Positions 23,516-34,867 of a stretch of DNA of 64,000 nucleotides are shown in pieces. Made by a program: the position numbers and the translations under genes. This DNA is from Eudorina sp. 2006-703-Eu-15 (lineage: Eukaryota; Chlorophyta; Chlorophyceae; Chlamydomonadales; Volvocaceae): contig BDSI01000005.1 of assembly GCA_003117195.1 (NCBI GenBank), forward strand, positions 1,596,857 to 1,660,856, given 5' to 3'. Every line of letters begins with the position of its first letter. The stretch's first letter is position 1. The notes below the pieces were generated by a model. The model was not told where the DNA came from. It did no database searches and saw only the letters and a list, made by a program, of their open reading frames with translations.

Positions 23516-25809
23516 TCCTCCAGCGAAGGCGAGTCAACGGTGTCCATGTTGCTGTTGTGTCTACCCATTTCCTATACCCCTCTTCCTCCCACCCTCTCAT
23601 CGTGCCTAGTTTTGGGTGGTACGACAGAGATGCCCGGTGTCTGTTGAGGGGTGCCACGTGCCAGCTGGTGCAGGTCGGCCGCCTTGGCCACAGGGACTCG
23701 AACATCAATTACATTGAGGCAGTGAACCAATGCGTACCAATATGAAATCGTACAGGGAAAGTGAGGCAAGCCATACTTACAGGGATAGCCAGGATACCGT
23801 AACAGGATCTGTGTCGGGGCTAATCAATCAGGTGCTTCCTGACTACACCGTCCGCCGCAGAGCCTCTTCAGAGGAGCCTCAACAACACCGCGTGAGATAC
23901 GGCTCGTGAGCAACGCAGAAATGGAATGTCGCCCCAAATGCAAAACCCCAACCGGCAGCACCCGCCTACTGTACATCACCCCGACCGTGCTTGACGCCCG
24001 CTGCCATGTTTGCCCCCCAGCTATACTCCCACGCCTCGGTCGAGCTCACACCCTACATGTCTCCACCGCCGGCCCACCGATCCCGATGTGAATGCAGGCC
24101 GCCCACATGCTTGCGTGACTGCCCTGCCCAGCCGTGCGGAGGCCTGCCTAAGAGGATGAAAAATAAAGCCACGGGGGCGGGCAATGGCCCGCCAATCCGC
24201 CGTCGCCGCTGTCTACCCGTCAACGTTCAATCAAAAAACGGTGATCGCCGATGCTTTCCACAAATGACCACGTTCATGGTGCTCTGTACAGGAAGTTGAT
24301 TTCCGGGGACAAGCCGCTTTTATGTTTTGTTCACTCTCGAGGTGAACGAGGCCACGCTGGGTCAGTGCGTGCCGATTGCCACCGCCCCGCCGCTATACCA
24401 CCACCGCGACACCTCCCCTGCACCTCATGGCCTCCGCAGAGCCCCACAGCGGTCAAATACCCGTCGAGCGCGGCCCCGGCCTTGGCCCCAGCTCCTACTA
24501 CACGATCGATCGAAACAGCGTCAGTCCGCACGAGTATCCCGCTATCCCCAACCGCCCAACACAACATTCCCAACACCCCGGACATCCCCAACCTATTAAC
24601 CCACAGACTGGACGTGCCTCCTTCCCTGCGGGACAACAGGCCAAAGTTCTCGAGAAGAATGTTCAAAGGCTTGTGGCCGTGCTTGTTTATTACTCGGTGG
24701 GCGGCGGGCGCAGGCGACCAACGTGAAAAGCCCTCAAGTGCAGCCGCCCTCCCTTGCGCAAGCCGTCGCGCGCTTGGGACCCAACGCATGCGCCCCCGCG
24801 CACCAGCCGGCGCCTCGGCGGCATGCAGCCAACACAGCGAGCTGTGGCCGGCCCGAACAATCGGCGTGCCTGGCCAAGGTTGAGGAGAGGCACCGGCGTT
24901 TTGCCGTACCGCATGCGCCGCCGAACACAACGCCGGTTGCAGCACCTTGACACCAGCGACACGGCGCAGCTGCTGACCTGCTGCGACCTGTACAGTATCC
25001 ATTCATTAAATAGTTCGGGTCGGGCGGGTCTCTTATCGAAACACACACGCACGCGCGCGATCCGCCTGGCCACATGTGCAAGAACACCGGGGATGCCTCT
25101 TAGTGAGGGGCCTCGCGGCACATGCGCGCCGCCGCCAGACGGCACCCCCTGTGCAAAGCGCCCGCTGGGGTCTTGACCTACACTCCTACAGTTCCACACC
25201 CGCAACATACACACGGCAGCAGCCGTCTCGGGTGGCACCGCCGACACCGTGGCGCCCCGACACCGCCCCCGCCCCGGAGCTCTCGATACCCACACCCTTC
25301 ACCGACCCCGCCCCGCCATTGGACAACATCACTTGCACTGGCATCGCCACCACCACCACCACCATACACCCCCACCACCACCACAACCCACCGATCGCAG
25401 TCCTCTGCCGCCCCGCGGTCCAGCAAAATTCTTCATCCTTGGATGTGCACACCCCATCGGTTCCCGGCCCAACCCCACTCCCCATCTTCATGTCTCGCTC
25501 TCCCGCCTTCCTTCTCCCGCCCTCCCTCTCACGCTCACCCTGGAACCCTCACTGCCCTCCTCACTGGACCCCCCTGTCGCGCGGCCCATCCCGACAGCTT
25601 GCTCTCACTACCTCTGCTGTCTAACGCGCGAGGAGGGCCACTCCCGACCCTCGCCCTCCCCCCCGGCCAGCATGAGCTGCCTCGGCGACCACAATGCCCC
25701 GCTGAGCTGAGCTGAGCTGAGCTGAGCTGAGCTGAGCTGAGCCCGGCTGCGCCGAGCCAGGTCGCGGCGGGACGGGCGGTCCGGGGGTTTCCCCCGGACC
25801 CCGGCCGGG
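23516..25809. other. Intergenic or cyclase 3' UTR, no gene recognised
   Basis: No coding exon is supported on either strand. The stretch lies downstream of the cyclase stop (minus strand) and may contain its 3' UTR. The nearest minus-strand TGTAA is at 23781-23777, 2 kb away. CCACCA-rich and GAGCT repeats are present. Confidence 0.45.
25702..25742 (+). repeat. (GAGCT)n pentanucleotide repeat
   Basis: About eight copies of GAGCT lie 70 bases past the cyclase stop, in its presumed 3' UTR. Confidence 0.9.
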
Positions 25810-28800
25810 TCAGAAGAGGAAGTTATCTCGCTCGAAGACCTCGTCACAGGCCGTCTGGGCCGCCAGGCGGGCCCGCAGCTGCATACAACACGGGGTGGGT
25901 TGGGGGTTTAGGGTTTAGGATATTGGTAATACTTCGTAACTTGGTGGTAACTTGGTGGGCATGTTCATACGGTGGGTGGGGGGGCACACGTTCGGGATAT
26001 GGGACACGGGGACGGGGCGGATCCATCGTGTCATGGCATCTCAGCAGCGGCGCCGCCTGATCACGGGGGAGCCCAGTGAGCCGCGAGGAAGGAGGAGCCT
26101 GGTTGGTGTCAGCAGAGGAAGCAGCGCGGGGGGCAGCCACGCAGCAAATTTGACCAAAAGGCAGGTAACCCAGCGGCCAGGTGACCCAGCAGCAGCCGCA
26201 CACCAGCGGCGAACAGCGACAGCTCTGCGCCGGGCTCACAGCAAGCAGTGCGGCACACAAGCAGGGTCCCATAAGAGGCAAAACAACCCCCACGCTTGTA
26301 GCCACCGCACACCCGCCACAATCCCTCGTCCACTGCCGTACCTGTACGATATCCGTCAGCCTCCGGTCGATCATTAGTAACCGCTCCGGGTGTTGGGCCC
26401 ACAACTCTGCCAACTGCGGATCCGACAGGTCGGCGAAGCCGCTGAGAAACTGCCCCACCAGGGCCGCCTCCCCGGGCTCTTCGGGCTCCGAAACCACGAT
26501 GACGTTGCTGGCGGCCGTGGGAATAGGAATCGACGCGGAGCGGTCGACGTCGCAGTCGCCGGAGGGCATCGGCTCCCGCTCCGCGCCCGAGCCGGAGCCA
26601 GGGCGGGGCGGGGGGCAGAGGGAGGGCGGGGGGACGGGTCCAGGGGAGGGCGCGGGGGCGTCCGCAACCCCGGAGCTGCCGCCCCGGTCAGGTACTGTGG
26701 GGTCGCGGGAGGGACCCGCAGAAGGCGGCTCCTCGCGGCATCCCACGGCGGCATCACTTTGGCCTTGGCTGCCTTGGCTGTGGCCTTGGCTTGCTGCCTG
26801 TTGCTGGGGCTTCGCCTGCGCCTGCGCCTGCGCCGGGTGCGTCGGCACCGGAGTCTGCGACTGCGGCCGCGACTCGGATCTCGACTGCGGCTGCGGTGGG
26901 GCGGCGAGTGGCGCCTGGGCTTGGGCATGGGTCTGAGCTTGGACCTGGACCTGGAGCTGGGCTTGCGAGGGGGCCCGCGGCTGCGGTGTTGTGAAGGGGG
27001 ACTGCAGGAGAGCCGGCATGTCCCGGGTGAGCAGGGTGACCCGGTAGACCTACACGTCGTGGAGCGGGGGCGCGGGCGGGGGCGGCGGTGAGAGCTGACC
27101 CGCGGGTCAGTGGGCGGCGTGCACCAAAGCGCCTCTAGCGCCGCCGTCGGCTCGGCGGAAGTTTGTCGGTGGGAGGGAGGGAGGGACGGAGCGGAGGGAG
27201 GCCGGGAACCCTAGAGGACTGTCGTACAAACCATGACGACTGTCGTACAAACCAGCCCATCAACCCGCGCAGCTAGAAAACCCAACGCGCAGTCCGCCGT
27301 ACACGGTCGCTGGCGCATGCACACATGCCCCCCAACAGCCGCCACTCACTTGCATGAAATCTCGTCCAGAGCCGTACACATGCTCTGGATCCTTCCGGTG
27401 CCGCGACCGGAGCTCCTGTTGGGCTCCCGTCGGCGACGATTCACCCGCCGTACTGCTCGTCACTGCCACCTCATCCTCCGGCGCCGCCCGCTTCGCCGCG
27501 CCGCCGCCACCACCTTTGATAAACCCGGCGCCGTTGCCGCCGCCGCCACGCGCCGCCAAGCGCATGGGCACCAGCAGCAACCGCAGGTGCCGGATTTCCC
27601 GCAGCAGCGGCGCCAGGCCCGCCTCCGGCAGCGTGGGTAGCTTCTCCGTGAGCAGTAGCCCGCGTAGCGTCCGGGAAACGGCGGCGGCGGCGCCGGAGCC
27701 GCCTCTGTCTGTGGCGGTGGTGGCGGAGCCGCCGCCGCCGCCACCCATGACGCCGCTGGCGGCGCCCCCGCTGCTGCCCGAGGGGACCTGCGAAGCGCCC
27801 GCCAGACGGAGACTGCCGCCGCTGCCGCATCCGTGGAGGTCGTTAAGGGAGTTGGGCGCTTGCTGCGGCCCCGTCAGCTCATGCCGTACAGATGCCCCGC
27901 CGCTGCCGCCGCCAGGCGATGTGCCGGTGGGTGTTGGCGGCGCGCCATCAATTGGCGTCACCGTCGACACGAATGCCCGTGACAACGATTTGGATCTGGA
28001 TCTGGATTTTGACATGCTACCACGGACGCGAGCGATTAGACTGCTGAGATTGCCGCCGCCGCCGCCGCCGCTAAGGCTACTGCCGGGCGGCGGCTGCGCC
28101 GAGGCCGCCGCCGCCGTCACGGCCATGCCGGCGGAGGACATCAGAGCGGCGGATGCGGTGGAGGCCTCTGCGTTGGGCGGTGAGGTGGCGCCGGAGGCGC
28201 CCGAGGTGCCCGTGCTGCCGCGGCCGTCGGCGCCGCGGAAGTCGCCGGTGCTGGTCCGCAGCTGCGTCGAGGGGAGGGACATGGGCAGCGTGCCTGCGCT
28301 GTTGCTGCTGCGGCCGTAGTCCAGCGGCAGCGCAAACGGAGTGGCGGCGGCGGCCGCCGGCGGCGGACCCCACGGGGAATTGCCGTACGGCCCCGACGCC
28401 AGGGCGCCCGCCGCCGCCGAGCTGCCGGCAGTCGACGCGCCCAGCAGGCCGCCGCCGCCGCCGCCGCCCTGAGGTGGCGTGGGAAACGGCTGAGATCCGC
28501 GACGGGAGCGCATGCTCCGAGACCACGAGGGCGATTGTACCATCGGGGGCGCCCCAGCGGCTGGCGGAACTGGGGCCGCCGCGGGAGCTGTACCCAGGCT
28601 GGCCGCTGGAAGCACCGTTGACTGCTGGGAGGTGCTGCGGCGGCCCGACCTGGCCATGCCGCCGCCGCCGCCGCCGGAGACGGTGTAAGTGGCGCCGGCG
28701 CCGGCACCGGCCGCAGCGGCGGCGGCGGCGACGGCGACGGCCGCCGCCGCCTGTGGCCCCTGGCTGCTGCCCCGCGGGGTTGTCTCCCGACTTGCCTCGT

Positions 28801-30308
28801 ACCCGCTGCCCGCCGCTTGCGCGGCCGCGTCGCGACTCACAAGGCCCATGGCCGCGCCGGCGCCGTAGAAGACGCGGGAGAGGCTGGACATGGGGCGAGA
28901 GCCGGTGGCGGTGGCCGCGGCCGTCGCGGCGGCGGCGGCGGCGGCGGCGGCGGGGGCGCCGGCGCCGAGCTCCGGGTCGCCGGCGTACGACGACACCGCC
29001 AGCGGCGAGCGGCGGTGCGTCGTGAAGGTGAAGGAGCGGCTGATGCGGCCGTTGGGGCCCCGGATCAACGCCTCCAAGGAGGCAGACGCCATGCCGGTGC
29101 CGTACCCGGTCCGTGAAGACTGCAGTGACGGCAGGTCCGAGCCCCAGTTGTTCCGAGTCGCCGAGTCCAACGGAAGCGCCGCCGGGCTACGTTCGACACC
29201 GGCGGCGCCGCCGGCCCTCCGCGGCATGCCGCCGTACCCCATGCCGTACGCGGCGGCGGCGGCGCCGGCGCCGCCCAACGGCGACCCGTCAGGTCGTCGG
29301 CCGGCGCCGAGAACGTCGGCGCCCATCGGTTGGATATCATCGGCGCCGCCAGCCGCCTCGTCGACGCTGCCGGCCGCCGCCGTCGGTCCGTATGGGCTGA
29401 CGGACAGCAGGTCCTGAAGCCGCGGACGCGCCATCGCACTCCCCTTCTGCCCGAAGGTAAAGGACTTGTAAACGCGTTTCGGCCCCATCGCAGCGCCGCT
29501 AACCGAGTCTCGGGCGCTGTGCTGAGGCCGCAGCTGCCGCGCGTGCGGCGGCGGCGGCCGCTTTAAAACCATTGGCGGCGGCAACGCAGCCGCTGCCGTC
29601 GGCAGCGGCGCGTCGGGATCGGAGCTCGCCTCCGCCGAGTCGCTGGGCTGGTTGGAGCTTAGGGCAGTCGAATCGACGCTCACCCGCGTGCCGGGTGCCT
29701 GCGACGCGGCCCCCGCGGCGGCGGCAGCGGCAGAGGCGGACGCCGCCGCTGCCGCGACAACCGTCGAGGCGGCGGCGGTTGCGGCCGCGGCGGCAGCGCT
29801 GGCGGCGCCGCCATGCCGGTTCGGTGACGGCGACGACGGCGACATGGACCCCGTCGACGACGCCGTCAGCGACGACGCGGCAGCGCCGCCGGGCAGCGGC
29901 CGGCAGTCACTGGCGTCGTTCGACGGCACCGACGGTGCGCCACCACCGCCGTACAATTGTACGGCGGATCCCCCCCGAGCCGCCGACGCTCCCAGAGCCT
30001 GCTCCTCCGCGTGTCGAGGCTGCGGCCCCGACGACGACGCCGACGCCCTCACGCCCTTCACACCCACAGACGACGTCGCCGCGCGGTCCCTGCCCGAGCC
30101 GGCGGCGGCCGACGTCGTCCTGGAGGGGGCAGTCCCGGGCCGCCGGGTTGTGGGCCGCGGCGGCGACGTCGCCGCCACCGCCGCCGCCGCGCCCCGCCGC
30201 TCTGCCGACCCCTGACCCACGCTGGGCGCCCTCCCTTGATCCGTGGACGACGGGGCGGCGCGGCCGCCGGCGCTTCCACCGGAAGTGTCATCGCCATCCG
30301 CTGGCTGT

Positions 30309-30341
<33 letters not shown>

Positions 30342-33300
30342 CCCAGACTCTGCCGCACCGCCGGATGCTCATCGGCCCTCCTTCCTCCGTCCGCCGGCGG
30401 ACAGGCGGCGCCGCCACCGCCGCCGCCGCCGCCACCGGCACCACCAATCGGCATGCCGCCGCTAATCATCCAACCCACAAGCGGAGTGTGGCTGCTGCCG
30501 CCCGTGACGCCGCCGGCGGCGCTGCCGCCGCCGCCGCCGCCACCGCCGACCCCCGGCATTGCGCCCGTTTGCTGAAGGTCACCAGACATCGTCAGCAGCA
30601 GTAGCAACGGGTCGTGCCCCATGCCCGCGGAGGTGATTGCGGCGGCGCGCGCTGCCGTCGCATCACTGACACCACCGCCAGTCCCGACGATGGCGCCGGC
30701 GGCGGCGGCGGCGCCGCCGCCGCCGCCGCCGGACACCGACGCGCCGGCGGCCGCGCTGCCGCGGGACTGCCGAAGGGTCGCCAGATTTATCGAAAACTGC
30801 TGGCCGCTGATGCGTACTGGAATTGACGAACCCCCGGAGGCGGCGGCGGCCGCGACGCTGCCTGCGTGACTGTCCTGTCGACTGCTACTGCCGCCGCCAC
30901 CGGTGCCGCCGTCCGTGCCGTCGGTTCCCGAGGTCCCGGCCGAGTCCGTACCCGGGTGAATGACGGGTGACGTGGCACGCGGCACGAGATTGCGACCCAT
31001 GGGTCGGTCCCCGCGGCGCCACGTCGGGCTGCTCGCGGCGGCGGCGGCGGCGGCGGCGCGCGCGCCGTCCGGACTTGTCGGCGGCGCCCCGGCGACGCCG
31101 GCGGCGACGCCACCGGCGGACGGCAGCGGCCCCTGGTCCGTTCGTAGGATCGGTCCGCTCGCTCGACGGGGTACGAGCAGTCGAGGACCGCCAGCACCGC
31201 CGTACGGCCCCCCTCCCTGGCGCATTCGAGCAGACGCTGTGTGTGTCAGTATCCGCGCAGGCGGCGTGCCGCCGCCAAAGTTGTCGAGAGACACCCTTTG
31301 GCGCGCCGGCGCGCTGTCGAGCTGCACCAGCAGCTGCGACTGGTGCGGCGGCGGCGGCAGCCCGAGCTGATGCTGTTGGTACGGCAGCAGTGACCGTACG
31401 GCATTCGATGCGGACTCCCGCCACGTGGCGGCGCTGCTGCGCTGGCTGCCGCTGCCCGTGCCGTCGACGCCGCCGCCGCCGGTCTCGGCGTCTGTACGGC
31501 ACCTGGACGACGACGGCTGCAGCTGCGACTGCGGCGGGCCGTTGCTGGTGTTGCTGCCGCCGGCGATGCCCAGGCCCGCGCCGCCACGCGCGGCATTGGG
31601 TGGCCTGTAGCGCCGGAGCGAAGCCGCGGCCTCCAACGTCGCCACGACGCCGGTGGTGCTGAGCGTGTTCAGGACGCGCATCGTTGTGTCCACGACACCT
31701 CCCTCGTACGACAGCTTTCCGGTCAGCGGGTGCAGGAGCGTCGACACGGGGCCGAAATGTACGACGGCCTGGATGCGGGGCCCTGCCGCGACCTGCGGCT
31801 CACGGCTCTGACGGCACAGGAACGCACAGCACAGCACAGCACAGCACAGCACAGCACAGGGCAGGGCGGGGCAGGACAGGCAAAGGATTCTTCGCACCCG
31901 CGTTGCATGATGACTTAATGATGCGGATGAGCGGCTCGTCGGCCAATCGATTTACGCAACGGGAGGGGGGGCCGAGATCCCGCCGCATCAGCAACTGATA
32001 CGCATGTTCCCCGGCCCCAGCCACCCACCCCAGCCACCCACCCCAGCCACCCACCCCCAGCCACCCACCCCCAGCCACCCACCCCTAGCCACCCACCCCA
32101 GCCACCCACCCCCAGCCACCCACCCCAGCCACCCACCCCCAGCCACCCACCCCCAGCCACCCACCCCCAGCCACCCACCCCCAGCCCCTCACCCCCAGCC
32201 CCTCACCCGGACATCTAGCACGCTCCGCATCCCGCACTGCTCCGTGGCCAGCAGCTCGGCACTCCAGGCGTGTGACGCCATGCCCGCCGACACCAGCGCC
32301 GCCCACAGCGCCGCCCGGTACGCATCCGGGAAGATGCCCAGCGCCCGTCCGACCCCCAGCTGCGCCAGGTAGCCGCCGTGCAGCCTGCCGTACTGGTAAC
32401 ACAGCGCCTGCGCGGCGACAACGTGTGGGGTGTGGGCCGAGCTCAGTCGTGTGCGTGTGCGTGTGCGTGTGCGTGTGCGTGTGCGTGTGCGTGTGCGTGT
32501 GCGTGTGCGTGTGCGTGTGCGTGTGCGTGTGCCTGTGCCTGTGCCTGTGTCGGTGGCAAGGCAGCAGCGAGTGGCCTCCAGGGAACAGGGCTGCACCTGT
32601 TCCAGGACGTGGCCCTGGCATGGCGCAGGCCAGGGGCTGCCAACAGCAGCCCCAAAGCGGATAGACAGCCGAGGCGTCCAGCCGCGGTAAATGGTAAGGT
32701 GGCCCCTCTCCCTATGCGTGGGTGTTGGTCGGCTCGGCGGCACGGAGGCTCATATGGCAAGTCCGCGGCACCGTGTGCGGACTTGGCGCGTTTAGCGAGA
32801 ACCCCGGACGCGGCCCAGGCGGCATGCCAAGATGCCCAGTTACCTGACCCTTCCCCGAGGCCCCCGACCTGACCCTTCCCCGAGGCCCCCGACCCTAACC
32901 CTTCCCCGAGGCCCCCGACCCTGACCCTCCCTTCCTTTTCTCTTTTCATTCCAACCCCCCTCCCCTCAATGACCCCTCCCCTCAATGACCCCTCCCCTCA
33001 ATGACCCCTCCCCTCAATGACCCCTCCCCTCAATGACCCCTCCCCTCGATGACCCCTCCCCTCAATGACCCCTCCCCTCGATGACCCCTCCCCTCAATGA
33101 CCCCTCCCCTCGATGACCCCTCCCCTCAATGACCCCTCCCCTAGATGACCCCTCCCCTCAATGACCCCTCCCCTCAATTACCCCTCCCCTCGATGACCCC
33201 TCCCCTCGATGACCCCTCCCTCAATGACCCCTCCCCTCAATACCCCTCCCCTCGATGACCCCTCCCCTCGATAACCCCTCCCCTCGAATGACCCCTCCCC

Positions 33301-34822
33301 TCAATGACCCTCCCCTCAATGACCCCTCCCCTAGATGACCCCTCCCCTCGATGACCCCTCCCCTCATGACCCCTCCCCTCAATGACCCCTCCCCTCAATT
33401 ACCCCTCCCTCGATGACCCCTCCCCTCATGACCCCTCCCCTCGATGACCCCTCCCCTCGAATGACCCTCCCCTCGATGACCCCTCCCCTCGATGACCCCT
33501 CCCCTCAATGACCCCTCCCCTCGATGACCCCTCCCCTCAATGACCCCTCCCCTCAATGACCCCTCCCCTCAATGACCCCTCCCCTCAGATGACCCCTCCC
33601 CTCAATGACCCCTCCCTCGATGACCCCTCCCCTCAATGACCCCTCCCCTCAATGACCCCTCCCCTCAATGACCCCTCCCCTCGATGACCCCTCCCCTCAA
33701 TGACCCCTCCCCTCGATGACCCCTCCCCTCAATGACCCCTCCCCTCAATGACCCCTCCCTCGATGACCCCTCCCCTCAATGACCCCTCCCCTCGATGACC
33801 CCTCCCTCGATGACCCCTCCCTCAATGACCCTCCCCTCAATGACCCCTCCCTCGATGACCCCTCCCCTCGATGACCCCTCCCCTCAATGACCCCTCCCTC
33901 ATGACCCCTCCCCTCAATGACCCTCTCCCTCGATGACCCCTCCCTCGATGACCCCTCCCCTCCAATGACCCCTCCCCTCAATGACCCCTCCCCTCGATGA
34001 CCCCTCCCCTCAATGACCCCTCCCCCTCCCCTCAATGACCCCTCCCCTCAATGACCCCTCCCCTCGATGACCCCTCCCCTCGATGACCCCTCCCCTCAAT
34101 GACCCCTCCCCTCAATGACCCCTCCCTCAATGACCCCCTCCCCTCAGATGACCCCTCCCCTCCCCCTCCCTCGGATGACCCCTCCCCTCGATGACCCCTC
34201 CCCTCAATGACCCCTCCCCTCAATGACCCCTCCCCTCAATGACCCCTTCCCCTCAATGACCCCTCCCCTCAATGACCCCTCCCCTCGATGACCCCTCCCC
34301 TCAATGACCCCTCCCCTCAATGACCCCTCCCCTCAATGACCCCTCCCCTCGATGACCCCTCCCCTCTCAATGACCCCTCCCCTCAATGACCCCTCCCCTC
34401 AATGACCCCTCCCCTCTCAATGACCCCTCCCCTCGATGACCCCTCCCCTCGATGACCCCTCCCCTCAATGACCCCTCCCCTCAATGACCCCTCCCCTCAA
34501 TGACCCCTCCCCTCGATGACCCCTCCCCTCAATGACCCCTCCCCTCGATGACCCCTCCCCTCGATGACCCCTCCCCTCAATGACCCCTCCCCTCGATGAC
34601 CCCTCCCCTCAATGACCCCTCCCCTCAATGACCCCTCCCCTCAATGACCCCTCCCCTCAATGACCCCTCCCCTCAATGACCCCTCCCCTCAATGACCCCT
34701 CCCCTCGATGACCCCTCCCCTCAATGACCCCTCCCCTCGATGACCCCTCCCCTCAATGACCCCTCCCCTCGATGACCCCTCCCCTCAATGACCCCTCCCC
34801 TCAATGACCCCTCCCCTCAATG

Positions 34823-34867
<45 letters not shown>

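Noticed and set aside
23503..23745. Plus-strand frame reading QVGRLGHRDSNINYIEAVNQ
   Set aside because: It looks somewhat protein-like, but no family was recognised, it has no ATG start and it lies in a repeat-rich interval, so it was not called as a gene.
27354..31998. Many 100-320-codon plus-strand frames opposite the cyclase
   Set aside because: They are Arg/Pro/Ala-rich shadows of the GC-rich cyclase exon 15. The minus-strand frame joins in phase to recognisable cyclase exons.
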